Origin: Glaciecola sp965658765
Lineage (GTDB): Bacteria; Pseudomonadota; Gammaproteobacteria; Enterobacterales; Alteromonadaceae
Direction of reading: 5' to 3'
NCBI GenBank assembly: GCA_965658765.1
Contig: CBFHTO010000009.1
Span: forward strand, 1-64,000
Length of the DNA: 64,000 nt
The notes under the pieces are model-generated. The model worked only from the letters and a program-made list of their open reading frames with translations, had not been told where the DNA came from and ran no database searches. Of this stretch, positions 53,874 to 63,211 are shown piece after piece. The translations under genes and the position numbers were made by a program. Each line of letters starts with the position of its first letter. The first letter of the stretch is position 1.

Positions 53874-55937
53874 ATGCAAAATCATCAACCAACCATTTTA
53901 GTCGTCGACGACAATGGTCCTATTCGCATCACTCTGCGCAAAGGACTCAACAAAGCTGGCTATATCGTGCAAGAGGCAAGTAACGGTGAGCAAGGTCTTG
54001 CAAAATTTATCGAACATCAACCAGATGTTGTTTTGATGGACGTACAAATGCCAATTATGAATGGCTTTGAGTCAGTTAAAGGTATTCGAAAGTCAGAGCG
54101 CAAAGGAAGTACGCCAATTTTAATGCTCACGGCAGATGATGACGTGGACTCTATCCGAAACGCATTCGATGCCGGCGCTACAGACTATATTACCAAACCC
54201 ATCAACCTTCCGCTTTTGCTTTTGCGTTTGAAATTTGCGCTAAGAGACATAGATCGCGAAAAGAAACTAAAGCGTAGCGAACAACAAAAAGAAAATGCAC
54301 GACAACTGTTCGGTCTTGTTTATTGGGAAATAGAAACGTCTTCGGGTCGAATCGATTTTATTAATAACGACGTAGAGACATTGTCTTGGTTAAAACCTCA
54401 GCCTGAGACATTTAATGACTTTGTTCAATTTGTTTTTGAACAAGACAGAAAACGCTTCCTTGCTGATTGTGACAGCGCCATGGAGAATAACCGGCCTTTT
54501 GACTTAGAGCTAAAATGTAAAACCAATGATGGTATTCATTTTGTTCGACTTGTGGGACAGCAAGGGGAGACAAGCGAACTTATTAACGGCGCTATTCAAG
54601 ACATTACTGAGCAAAAGAATCTTGAAGATAGAACAAGCTATCTTAATTTTTATGACCAAATAACAGGTTTGCCAAACCAGAAGCTTTTTTTGTCCTCTTT
54701 AGAGAAAGCGATTCAGCAGAGTAGAGAACTAAACTTTAAAACGGTCGTACTTGCTTTAGAAATTGATAATTTAAATGCGATTACAAATGCCTACGGTAAC
54801 ACCGTCACTGAAACGCTACTTAGCCGAGTGGCTGCAGAAATAAAAGCAATTGGCAATGACAATGCTATATCGGCTAAATTAGATGCTGGGTACTTTGCAT
54901 TAAAACTTAGGTATCAACAAGACGAATCCTTAGAAAGCATCGCTCGAGCAATGAACGAAAAGCTATCAAAAATACCGAATACATGGATGATAAACGGTAA
55001 CGAAATTTTTGTTAAATACGCTGCCGGTATTGCGGAAGATAATGCTGATGAGGATGCATCTTCAAGTACTCTGTTACGAAAGGCAAAAAGTGCTCAAGTG
55101 TCTGCACAAACAAGTAAAAATATTTCGATCGTCAAATACGACGACAAATTAAACATCGCAATGAAACGTCGGCTAGACCTTGAGGCTGAATTGCATAAAG
55201 CGCTGGAAAATAAAGAATTTAAATTACAATATCAGCCACAGTTGTGCTTAATGTCTGGGAAGGTTGTAGGGGCAGAAGCACTACTTCGTTGGCATTCAAA
55301 TGAGAGAGGCTTTGTTTCTCCAGGCGAATTTATTCCTGTCTTAGAAGAATCGGGTCTTATTACGAGTATCGGTGAAACAATTGTCAGCCGAGCCTGCCGT
55401 CAACAATTAAATTGGCAAAAGAAAGGCTTAGAAATAAGTGTTGGTATAAATATTTCAGCAATACAATTCCGTCAGCAAGACTTATCAGAACGGATTTGTG
55501 CTATCGCAGATAAAAGTGGAGTGAATAAACGTAATATCGAATTAGAAGTTACCGAAAGCGCCACAATGGACGAACCAGAGCGGGCAATGGAAGTACTGCA
55601 AGCCCTTAGTGACGCTGGTTTTAAAATTGCGTTGGATGATTTTGGAACAGGATATGCCTCATTTGAATATCTGCTTAACTTCCAATTAGACAAGATAAAG
55701 ATAGATCGAGCGTTTATAAGAAATATAACGCAAAATCGAAAAGACAGAGCGCTGGTAAAAGCTATTTCTAGTCTAAGTGACGGCTTAAATATCAGAACCA
55801 TTGCTGAGGGCGTAGAGGATACTCGCCAAAAAGATTACTTAGACGCGCTCGGCATACAAGAAATCCAAGGCTACCTTATCAGCAAGCCTTTGTGGCCAGA
55901 AGAACTATACAAGTTTGCAATGAACTTTAATCAATAA
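53874..55937 (+). CDS. Response regulator with GGDEF-like and EAL domains
   Basis: 687 residues. Receiver domain (about 1-125) with phospho-acceptor Asp in VVLMDVQMP, then a PAS-like region (about 145-245), a GGDEF domain (about 255-420) whose active motif is lost (DAGYF at the expected place), and an EAL domain (about 440-680). The EAL part retains GAEALLRW, EVTESATM, ALDDFGTGYASF and DKIKIDRAFI, so it is probably an active c-di-GMP phosphodiesterase. First gene of a three-gene operon; the receiver suggests control by the kinase two genes downstream. Confidence 0.93.
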   Translation: MQNHQPTILVVDDNGPIRITLRKGLNKAGYIVQEASNGEQGLAKFIEHQPDVVLMDVQMPIMNGFESVKGIRKSERKGSTPILMLTADDDVDSIRNAFDAGATDYITKPINLPLLLLRLKFALRDIDREKKLKRSEQQKENARQLFGLVYWEIETSSGRIDFINNDVETLSWLKPQPETFNDFVQFVFEQDRKRFLADCDSAMENNRPFDLELKCKTNDGIHFVRLVGQQGETSELINGAIQDITEQKNLEDRTSYLNFYDQITGLPNQKLFLSSLEKAIQQSRELNFKTVVLALEIDNLNAITNAYGNTVTETLLSRVAAEIKAIGNDNAISAKLDAGYFALKLRYQQDESLESIARAMNEKLSKIPNTWMINGNEIFVKYAAGIAEDNADEDASSSTLLRKAKSAQVSAQTSKNISIVKYDDKLNIAMKRRLDLEAELHKALENKEFKLQYQPQLCLMSGKVVGAEALLRWHSNERGFVSPGEFIPVLEESGLITSIGETIVSRACRQQLNWQKKGLEISVGINISAIQFRQQDLSERICAIADKSGVNKRNIELEVTESATMDEPERAMEVLQALSDAGFKIALDDFGTGYASFEYLLNFQLDKIKIDRAFIRNITQNRKDRALVKAISSLSDGLNIRTIAEGVEDTRQKDYLDALGIQEIQGYLISKPLWPEELYKFAMNFNQ

Positions 55938-55964
55938 ACAAATTACAACGCAGTAGGTAGAAGT

Positions 55965-57107
55965 ATGAAAATTGATTATTACCCGTCGACTGAACACGAG
56001 GCTTTGTTCGCAGCGGTACAGGAAAAGAACGAAAGCAAGGATTTCAAGGCGCATATTGTGCTCGCTTGCGATGAAAATAACTGGCAAGCGGAGGATTTAA
56101 ATCCATGGTTACAAAGCCAACAGACGCCTGTTTTTGGTGGCGTGTTCCCCCAGGTTATTTTTGATAAATCAAATTATGAAACGGGTTTTGTGTTAGTTAG
56201 TTTACGGAAATCGGTCGAATGGACGTGTGTCAACAAGCTAAGTGACGATAACGAATCATACGATGACACTCTATTAGATGTTGCAGAAAAGTGGGATGAC
56301 GAAAAAGAAGGACAGACTATTTTAGTTTTTGCAGATGGTATGTCATCACGTATAGCCGCGTTGATAGAGTCATTATTTTTTAATTTTGGTCTTAATAGAA
56401 ACTTTGTCGGTGGTGGCGCGGGCTCGCTCAGCTTTGAGCAACAGCCATGTATTTTATGTCCTGATGGCATGCTAAAAGATATGGCCATTATTTTGTGTTT
56501 ACCTTTACATAGTGGCATAGGCGTTGCACATGGTTGGAAGCCCATTAGTCAGCCACTAAAAGTTACAAAGAGTGATAAAAATATCATTCAGCAAATCGAA
56601 TATAAAGATGCATTCGAGGTTTACAGGGAGGTCGTTGAAGAGAAATGCGGCAAGTCATTTAATAGTGATAATTTCTTTGATATCGCTAAAAGCTACCCGT
56701 TCGGGATTGTTAAGCTTGAGGCCGAGATGGTAGTTAGAGATCCATTAATGCCCACCGAGGATGGTAAAGGCCTAATTTGTGTGGGTGAAGTGCCTGAAGA
56801 ATGTTTTGTAAGAATTCTGGAAGGTACACCAGAAGACTTAATTTGTGCAGCAAAGAGTGTAAATAGCTTGGCTCAGAACGATTGGACAAGGCGTTATGGA
56901 GACAGACCAGCAAAATCGTCTTTTTTCATAGATTGCATTTCTAGAGTCTTGTTTCTTGAAAAGCGTATTGATGAAGAGATTGCACAAGTTGCATCCGATA
57001 TTCCTTTGTTCGGAGCCCTAACACTAGGTGAAATAGCAAACAATGGAGATGAGTATTTAGAGTTTTACAACAAAACAGCTGTTTTGTGTATTCTTGGTGA
57101 TGGCTAG
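55965..57107 (+). CDS. FIST-domain sensor protein (NosP/VpsV-like)
   Basis: 380 residues with FIST N and FIST C domains (for example FVGGGAGSLSF, GIGVAHGWKPIS, PLFGALTLGEIANNG). FIST proteins bind small ligands. NosP-type members bind haem and nitric oxide and inhibit a neighbouring hybrid kinase; VpsV of Vibrio cholerae pairs with kinase VpsS. The hybrid kinase starts 3 bases downstream, so a partner role is likely. Haem binding cannot be read from sequence. Confidence 0.85.
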   Translation: MKIDYYPSTEHEALFAAVQEKNESKDFKAHIVLACDENNWQAEDLNPWLQSQQTPVFGGVFPQVIFDKSNYETGFVLVSLRKSVEWTCVNKLSDDNESYDDTLLDVAEKWDDEKEGQTILVFADGMSSRIAALIESLFFNFGLNRNFVGGGAGSLSFEQQPCILCPDGMLKDMAIILCLPLHSGIGVAHGWKPISQPLKVTKSDKNIIQQIEYKDAFEVYREVVEEKCGKSFNSDNFFDIAKSYPFGIVKLEAEMVVRDPLMPTEDGKGLICVGEVPEECFVRILEGTPEDLICAAKSVNSLAQNDWTRRYGDRPAKSSFFIDCISRVLFLEKRIDEEIAQVASDIPLFGALTLGEIANNGDEYLEFYNKTAVLCILGDG

Positions 57108-57110
57108 AAG

Positions 57111-59582
57111 ATGAAAGACTCAGAGAGACGGGTTAACGAAACAAGTGTACTTTATGAGATATCACTCTCAATCGGTGCTAGCCTTGAGTTAAAAAACATG
57201 CTGAGTCAGGTTCTTAGCAAAATGTTACGTGGTCTAAATTGCAGTGCTGCCCTCGTATATAGCTATCAAAATAAAAGTGAAACAGAAATAGAGTGGAATG
57301 CAAACATAACTTTGCCTCGCAATGCACTGCGCCGTAAAAGTATTGAAGAAGCAATGCAGGCAATAGAACTACCGACCAATATAAATCTGGTCGAATCCTT
57401 TTTGAACGATTTACCCACTTTTATAAAAGCGCAGCAAAAGTCTCAGGTATACCTGTTTGCTTTGCCAAAGTTTGGTTTTCTTGTTCTTGATAAAACAGGA
57501 CCAGAATTAAGCTTCAATCTTCACGCATCCTTTGAGCGAATGATGCCAAAACTGGCGCATTCATGTTTGGCGTGTTTACATGAAGAAAACTTGCGCATGA
57601 AAATGAATGAAGCTGAAGCTGCAAATGTCGCAAAAAGTCAATTTTTAGCTCGTATGAGTCATGAAATAAGAACTCCGATGAATGGTGTACTTGGTTTGTT
57701 AGACCTTGTATTAGACACCTCATTAAATTCAGAACAACGTGAAAATCTAAAGCTTGCTAATCAATCAGCTAATAATTTATTGAATATTATCAATGATATA
57801 CTTGACTTGTCTAGAATTGAATCTGGCAAAGTTGACGTGTTTCGTGAAAGGGTTGACTTGTATAGTCTAGTGGCACAATGTTTAAAGGCATTGGCGCCGA
57901 GAGCATGGACAAAAGCCCTAGAAATTCGTTATGAGTTGACTCAGAAAGTGCCGAGATTTGTCAAAACCGATGCCTCGCGTATGAGGCAAATATTGACAAA
58001 TCTGGTGGGTAACGCGATAAAGTTCACTGAACAAGGCGAGATTGTACTTCGCTTAGATGCAAAGTTCAGTCATGATTCATATTGCGATTTGGTACTCGAG
58101 GTCGAAGATACGGGAATCGGTATTGAGCAAGAAAAAACAATCAACATCTTTAATCCTTTTGAACAGATCGATGACGGTGTAAACCGTAAATACGAGGGGA
58201 CTGGTCTTGGATTGACCATTACTGAAGAAATCGTCTCCATTATGGGGGGCTCTATCAGTGTTAAAAGTGAAGTCAACAAAGGCAGCAGATTTACGATTCA
58301 ATTACCCCACACCGAAGTATTAAAAAGCGATAATGGTCTATCGACTGATGCGGATGAGATGCGTGCGCAAATCTGCATACTCAGCAATAAAAGTGTACAA
58401 GCAGAAACATTAGCAAGTTTAGTGTCCGGCCTCGGGCATTTGGTTTGCGTTTTGAATGGCAGGGAACAGCTTGTTCAGGCTATAGAAATAAACAAGCAAA
58501 AGCAATTAAATACGATTGTTGTGTGTGATTACGAGCATTTGCCAGAAAGCATTTCGGTAAATGAGCTTGCGAAAATATCAAATGATACTGAGTCTTTTCA
58601 TTTAATTAACCTTCATTCAAACGCCTCCATAAAGCAACTTTCAATAGAACATGCTGCATGTAAAGATAAATGGCTCAGTAAACCACTCGATATAATAGAT
58701 CTTGGACAAGCAATAGATTCTTTAGGTAATGGTCAAGGCGCAATTGAAAAGAGAAAATACGACAGTTTAGAGAGCCTTAATGGCGAAAATGGCGAACATC
58801 AAAACGTATTAGTCGTCGATGATAACCCGATTAATTTGAAAATCATTGTGAAAATATTGGGAAGGATGGGCTTTAATGTGCAGGTCGCCTTAAACGGCTC
58901 TGAGTGTCTCGAAAAGCTAGAGCAACATCGTTTTAATATTGTTTTTATGGACGTTATGATGCCTGTCATGGACGGCATTGAAGCGACCAAAGAAATTCGC
59001 AAACGCGAGTCAGACAGACAGTTAGACCATCAAGTTATTATCGCAATGACCGCAAATGCTATGCGTGGAGATCGCGAGAAATGCATAGCTGCTGGAATGG
59101 ATGGATATGTCGCTAAACCAATAAATCTTGAAGCGCTGAAAAAAGAGCTGTGTGATGTCAAAAATTCACTAGACCAATTTAGTTCGGAAGCTTCAGATGT
59201 TAATAATCAAGAAAGTGTTGAGCCAGCACAAGATAACCCAGAAAATGCCAATCGATTAGAAATAAACTGGCAACGTGCTCTGCAGTTGTTAGGTGGTGAT
59301 GAGGAGTTGTTAGACAGTATTGTTGAAATGTATATTGAGGACATTCCAAACTATATTGAAGCAGTTCGAGAGGCCATTGATTTAAATACACCCGACTTGA
59401 TGTTAAGCATTGCACACACTGTAAAGTCTATGGGCGCAACGCTTGCATGCAAGGAATTGAGAGAACTCGCTTATGAGGTAGAGCAAGATGCGAAGAATCA
59501 AGTTATAAAAGACGAGGCCGTTACGAACTTGTTAAAGCATATTTCTAACTTCAATGACCTCCTGAGTATGCGAGTAAAATAA
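57111..59582 (+). CDS. Hybrid sensor histidine kinase with receiver and Hpt domains
   Basis: 823 residues, without membrane helices. A GAF-like N-terminal part (about 1-160), HisKA with MSHEIRTPMNG (His near 184), HATPase with NLVGNAIKFTEQGE and DTGIGIEQ and GTGLGLTI, a degenerate receiver (about 415-540), an intact receiver (about 564-685) with MDVMMPVMDG, and a C-terminal Hpt domain with AHTVKSMGATL. It can run a full phosphorelay by itself; likely output is the response regulator at the head of the operon. Input is probably the FIST protein. Confidence 0.93.
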   Translation: MKDSERRVNETSVLYEISLSIGASLELKNMLSQVLSKMLRGLNCSAALVYSYQNKSETEIEWNANITLPRNALRRKSIEEAMQAIELPTNINLVESFLNDLPTFIKAQQKSQVYLFALPKFGFLVLDKTGPELSFNLHASFERMMPKLAHSCLACLHEENLRMKMNEAEAANVAKSQFLARMSHEIRTPMNGVLGLLDLVLDTSLNSEQRENLKLANQSANNLLNIINDILDLSRIESGKVDVFRERVDLYSLVAQCLKALAPRAWTKALEIRYELTQKVPRFVKTDASRMRQILTNLVGNAIKFTEQGEIVLRLDAKFSHDSYCDLVLEVEDTGIGIEQEKTINIFNPFEQIDDGVNRKYEGTGLGLTITEEIVSIMGGSISVKSEVNKGSRFTIQLPHTEVLKSDNGLSTDADEMRAQICILSNKSVQAETLASLVSGLGHLVCVLNGREQLVQAIEINKQKQLNTIVVCDYEHLPESISVNELAKISNDTESFHLINLHSNASIKQLSIEHAACKDKWLSKPLDIIDLGQAIDSLGNGQGAIEKRKYDSLESLNGENGEHQNVLVVDDNPINLKIIVKILGRMGFNVQVALNGSECLEKLEQHRFNIVFMDVMMPVMDGIEATKEIRKRESDRQLDHQVIIAMTANAMRGDREKCIAAGMDGYVAKPINLEALKKELCDVKNSLDQFSSEASDVNNQESVEPAQDNPENANRLEINWQRALQLLGGDEELLDSIVEMYIEDIPNYIEAVREAIDLNTPDLMLSIAHTVKSMGATLACKELRELAYEVEQDAKNQVIKDEAVTNLLKHISNFNDLLSMRVK

Positions 59583-59880
59583 AGCGTGCGCACAAAATAA
59601 AGCACATACAAGGTGGTTAAATAGTATGTATGAGCGCTATCAGTCCATAATTGTGAACAATACTTGGTATATAAAAAGTAAAAATAATAAAAATATATCC
59701 TTTTTTAGTAGTAGATAGGGTACTAATCCAACCTAAATTAAGCGTTTATATCGGGCTGTAGGGCTTTTAAAATAAGGGGTTTGACGGTTGATACAAAAGT
59801 AGAATAAGAAAACATCGTAAACTGTATATAATGGGTTAAGTGTAATTATCTTGTCATGAAAAATTTTATAGGTTGGTATT
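59583..59880. other. Promoter region of the cytochrome c gene
   Basis: 298 bases with no gene. A consensus -10 box TATAAT lies at 59827-59832, 48 bases before the ATG, without a clear -35 partner. No terminator is obvious after the kinase gene. Confidence 0.45.
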
Positions 59881-60378
59881 ATGAATGTTAAATATTGTGG
59901 TTTGGCGCTTGCTTTAGGGCTCTCATGTTTCTCTGGGCATGTCTTTGCTCATGGTAACGTGTTGCCGCAAGGTGCGGATAGTTCTGAGATGCCAGAAATT
60001 GTTGGTGGCGACGAAGACGAAGATGGTTGGGTTTTTGATAATCCATATCGTCATATGGAAGAAGACACAAAAACTCAAATTATTAAATTTGGTGAGTCAG
60101 CTTATGCTAATAACTGTGCAGGTTGTCATGGTTTACATGCTCAGTCTGGAGGTATAAATCCAGATCTAAGACTACTTGATCCTGAATCAATGGAAGATGA
60201 CGAATGGTTTGTCGAGCGCTTACGTTTTGGTTCAGCTAAAGGTATGCCTGCACTAGGTGGGATTCCAGAAGGCAAGAGTGAACCAATCCTAGACCAAAAA
60301 ACACTTTGGGCTATTAAAACCTATGTAGAAATGCGTCGTGTTGTGGCGATAAATGAAGGTGAGATAGAAGCTTACTAA
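59881..60378 (+). CDS. pedF: PedF-like cytochrome c-550
   Basis: 165 residues. Signal peptide (ALALGLSCFSGHVFA), then HGNVLPQGAD and a mono-haem site CAGCH (about residues 79-83), with the Met ligand probably in KGMPAL. Layout matches the PedF cytochrome that takes electrons from PQQ-dependent alcohol dehydrogenases in the periplasm. No such dehydrogenase is in the window, so the donor is unknown. An acidic run (GGDEDEDGW) is notable. A strong terminator follows. Confidence 0.8.
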   Translation: MNVKYCGLALALGLSCFSGHVFAHGNVLPQGADSSEMPEIVGGDEDEDGWVFDNPYRHMEEDTKTQIIKFGESAYANNCAGCHGLHAQSGGINPDLRLLDPESMEDDEWFVERLRFGSAKGMPALGGIPEGKSEPILDQKTLWAIKTYVEMRRVVAINEGEIEAY

Positions 60379-60446
60379 GCTCTAAATCAAGTTATTAGGT
60401 TCTAATTAAATCAGAGCGTTAATTAATTGTAATATACCGACTCTGC

Positions 60447-60479
60447 AAAAAGGCATGTGACAAAACACATGCCTTTTTT
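60447..60479. terminator. Bidirectional terminator after pedF
   Basis: AAAAAGGCATGTG (60447-60459) pairs with CACATGCCTTTTT (60466-60478) around a 6-base loop, with T-runs on both strands. It serves the two convergent genes and touches the stop codon of the lipoprotein gene on the minus strand. Confidence 0.9.
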
Positions 60480-61200
60480 AATGGTTAAATTCGAGTAACT
60501 CATAAACGATATTTCCACCAAGAAACAGCCCAGCTTCCTTCGGTTCTTCCCGAAGCAGCTTTACTAAACCAACTCCAGGTGCGTACCATTCAGTTTGCGT
60601 TATTTCAATATCCATGTAGCCAAGCTTAGGGTCTGCATACAGAGGAAAACTAGCTCTACCAACTACCATTATGCAGTTTTCAAACTGTCCCGCTGGCACT
60701 TTTACACTCACGTCAGTCGAGTCAATTTCATATTCCATATCAAAAAAGATGTCTTCAGCATCTGGCACTGTATCGACCGCTGCGCCTCGAAGTGCATATG
60801 TTCTGCTGCGAGCAAACCATGCGTTTCCTGAGTCAAACTGTTCACGCTCGGGCAGTATTAAACGTTCTACATCATCATATCTGGGTTTAGCGTCAATAAT
60901 GTACTGTTGTGCTATTCTGTATTTTCCATCCTCCGCATTTAGAATGTAATATTGAGTGCCATTGGTATCCCTGCGAACGTAAACGTCCATACCAAAATAT
61001 TTATCTGGTAAAGCGCGGTCTGTTGCACCTAAATTTTCTATAAAAAAATGGTATGACTGAGTGTTTTCTGTATGTTGTTCGCTCACAACATATTTCCAAG
61101 TGAGTCCCTCGTTTAAAGGAAAGTAATCTGAGGGATCAATCTTTGGGCTGCAGGCAGCGACAAAAATCAGTAAACAGGATAAAATTAAATGGTTGCGCAT
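60478..61200 (-). CDS. Lipoprotein of unknown function
   Basis: 240 residues. A lipoprotein signal with lipobox VAAC (Cys17), then YFPLNEGLTWKYVV and a mostly beta-strand periplasmic domain with GYMDIEITQTEWYAPGVGLVKLLREE. I recognise no family. It is the last gene of an operon with an ExbB/ExbD-like pair and starts 1 base after the gene upstream. Confidence 0.8.
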   Translation of the reverse strand: MRNHLILSCLLIFVAACSPKIDPSDYFPLNEGLTWKYVVSEQHTENTQSYHFFIENLGATDRALPDKYFGMDVYVRRDTNGTQYYILNAEDGKYRIAQQYIIDAKPRYDDVERLILPEREQFDSGNAWFARSRTYALRGAAVDTVPDAEDIFFDMEYEIDSTDVSVKVPAGQFENCIMVVGRASFPLYADPKLGYMDIEITQTEWYAPGVGLVKLLREEPKEAGLFLGGNIVYELLEFNH

Positions 61201-61201
61201 G

Positions 61202-61717
61202 TTACTTCTCTGGCAATGCTAAGTCGGGCAAATCTGAAAAGACAATCATGGTTTCCTCTTCTTTTGCGATACTGCCACTAAGTTCTGATTGAAATTTGCG
61301 TTCCTTATTGCCGATCCGACCAACCTGCGCTTTTCCGCCTTTTAGCTTGCTTAGGGCTTTTTCGACTTTTGAATGCAGCGTTCTGCTGTACTCAATTCTA
61401 TAAACACGAGGGGTGTCTGACATTGTTTTATCTTGAATTTCACTCAGCCACACTAGGATCTGACCCTCAGTCTCTTTTTCTTGGTCGGGTTCTACTACAA
61501 GCGCATGATGCAAAACAAATTGTTCTGGAGGGTAGGTGTTACTCGGCCACCCCTGCGCTTCTGTCCAAGAGTGGTAGCTAATATAATAGAAGATGCTTAC
61601 TACAATGATCATTGCGCCTTTAAAACGCCAGTCTAGTTCGCTATGGATAATCGCAAGCGCCAGCAAAGCAGCTATGAAGATGTATCCGAAAATTAGCAAT
61701 AATAAAATTTCATTCAT
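61202..61717 (-). CDS. Two-helix membrane protein, unknown
   Basis: 171 residues. Two helices near the N-terminus (about 3-22 and 32-49), then a region that is presumably periplasmic, with PEQFVLHHALVVEPDQEKETEGQI and RVYRIEYSRTLHSKVEKALSKLKGGK. I do not recognise the family. Its start overlaps the ExbD-like gene by 4 bases. Confidence 0.75.
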   Translation of the reverse strand: MNEILLLLIFGYIFIAALLALAIIHSELDWRFKGAMIIVVSIFYYISYHSWTEAQGWPSNTYPPEQFVLHHALVVEPDQEKETEGQILVWLSEIQDKTMSDTPRVYRIEYSRTLHSKVEKALSKLKGGKAQVGRIGNKERKFQSELSGSIAKEEETMIVFSDLPDLALPEK

Positions 61718-62331
61718 TTGACGGCTTGTCCTATCAGCTTCTTTTGAAGCTTATTTATATCAGTTACTTTGCCATTCGGCGTTATTGTAAATCTCAGTGA
61801 GGTTACTTCGTCCCCCTCATTTTTCAATTGAGTCTGGGTGTAATGTAACACACGTAGTTTAGGGTTTACTTCAGCTAAGTAGACCGTTACCGGCACGCTG
61901 GTCGAGTTTTGAGTTTTAAAGTAATGAAGGTTGACAATAAACTCCCCAGGAGGCCGGCCCCTTATGGTGAGTACTTCTTGATTTAAGGGATTTACGACTT
62001 CTACACCATTGATAGTTTGACTATCGTTAATAAGGCCACGGTCGTCTCTGTCTAAATGCATCAAACCCTGTTCTGGGTTTCGATAGGATACTAACCATGA
62101 ATCGGGTCCCTCGGCCCAAATATCAATGTCGTTTGGGTCGCCATCCGGCCAACTTGCAGTAATAATGAATTCAGCCTTTGGGTCAATAATACCTGATTTA
62201 GCTGGTGGATTTAGTAGTAAAAGTGTGATTAAAAAGAGAAAGGTAAATGTTAGCAAGGCATTAAAAAGAAGATCAGTAAAGGGATCGACCTCGTCACTAT
62301 GGCTCTTTTTAAATAGAGCCACGAGCGCCAC
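61714..62331 (-). CDS. ExbD/MotB-like protein with beta-sandwich-like domain
   Basis: 205 residues. A short cytoplasmic N-terminus, one membrane helix DPFTDLLFNALLTFTFLFLI (about 16-35) with Asp20 placed like the proton-carrying Asp of ExbD/MotB, and a periplasmic part with NDIDIWAEGPDSW, HLDRDDRG and GEFIVNLHYF. That part resembles the DUF2135/YfaP beta-sandwich rather than a standard ExbD domain. Start GTG 62331 or GTG 62322. It overlaps the channel gene by 23 bases. Confidence 0.7.
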   Translation of the reverse strand: MALVALFKKSHSDEVDPFTDLLFNALLTFTFLFLITLLLLNPPAKSGIIDPKAEFIITASWPDGDPNDIDIWAEGPDSWLVSYRNPEQGLMHLDRDDRGLINDSQTINGVEVVNPLNQEVLTIRGRPPGEFIVNLHYFKTQNSTSVPVTVYLAEVNPKLRVLHYTQTQLKNEGDEVTSLRFTITPNGKVTDINKLQKKLIGQAVK

Positions 62332-63088
62332 CTGTATAACTATTTGTAGGAGTGTGACTTGTAGCTTGAGTAGCGGGTATTTCTTGTCTTAGATGAAGTG
62401 CTTGTCCCATGGTGACGGTGACGGATACTAATTTGTCGGTACTCCGCTCAAGCATTAGGCACTGTAAACTCAGCAGCATACTGCCAATCAAGCCTGTCAT
62501 TGTTGTAAACATTGCGACGCCCATGCCTTGGGTCATCTGTTGCATAAGTTGCTTAACGCCAGAGATATCCAATGAATCTAGGTCAGACACAGTACCTAAC
62601 ATAAGAACAAAGCCTATCACCGTGCCTAAGAGTCCCAATTTAATTAAAATTCCACTCATAAACCACGCTATCTTATTCGGACCAGAAAGTGCTTCTGCAT
62701 AAAGCTCGCCTAGTTGTGATACGTCCTTTTCGGATTTGTTCGTGCTTAGTTGGTAAAGATATTTTGCTGTAAAAGATGTACTTTTTGAGTGTAACACTGT
62801 TGGGATGTTGTCAAGCTTGTAGGCAGAGGCCTCAAACAACTCTTTCAAGAAGTAGCTTATTTTGTATTCTTGCACTATGCGCCAATTTCGGTAACCAACA
62901 AACAAGCTACTTATCACAAACAATGTAATAATAATTAGCGATATCCTCGTGCTATCTGTCGACGCAATGAAAGACAAAATGCCAAGATCGAAACTAATGA
63001 AAATGGCAAATATCATGAGGCTTAGTAATAAAAACCAATGTAAAAAATTTCGATAAATGATCGCCGTTATGCGTTTTGGCAAGAACAA
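62309..63088 (-). CDS. MotA/TolQ/ExbB-type proton channel protein
   Basis: 259 residues with two N-terminal helices (about 17-40 and 47-66), a cytoplasmic section, and two further helices (about 143-165 and 190-215) with GLLGTVIGFVLMLGTVSD and GMGVAMFTTMTGLIGSMLLS, the segments conserved in the ExbB/TolQ channel family. With the ExbD-like gene it should form a proton-driven stator-like complex. No TonB, TolA or flagellar partner is near, so the task is unknown. Confidence 0.85.
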   Translation of the reverse strand: MFLPKRITAIIYRNFLHWFLLLSLMIFAIFISFDLGILSFIASTDSTRISLIIITLFVISSLFVGYRNWRIVQEYKISYFLKELFEASAYKLDNIPTVLHSKSTSFTAKYLYQLSTNKSEKDVSQLGELYAEALSGPNKIAWFMSGILIKLGLLGTVIGFVLMLGTVSDLDSLDISGVKQLMQQMTQGMGVAMFTTMTGLIGSMLLSLQCLMLERSTDKLVSVTVTMGQALHLRQEIPATQATSHTPTNSYTGGARGSI

Positions 63089-63211
63089 CTCCTGTCTCGT
63101 TTCTTCTATGCTTTTTTCAACTAGCGTAGATTAGTGCATTGGCAATGTATGCATTACATTGATTATTCACAAACTTACTACTTTTGTGCTTATTTTAGAT
63201 TCAAACTTAAA

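Noticed and set aside
60478..63088. Zorya-type defence system
   Set aside because: The channel protein lacks the long cytoplasmic tail of ZorA, the partner lacks an OmpA-like domain as in ZorB, and no nuclease or helicase gene is present.
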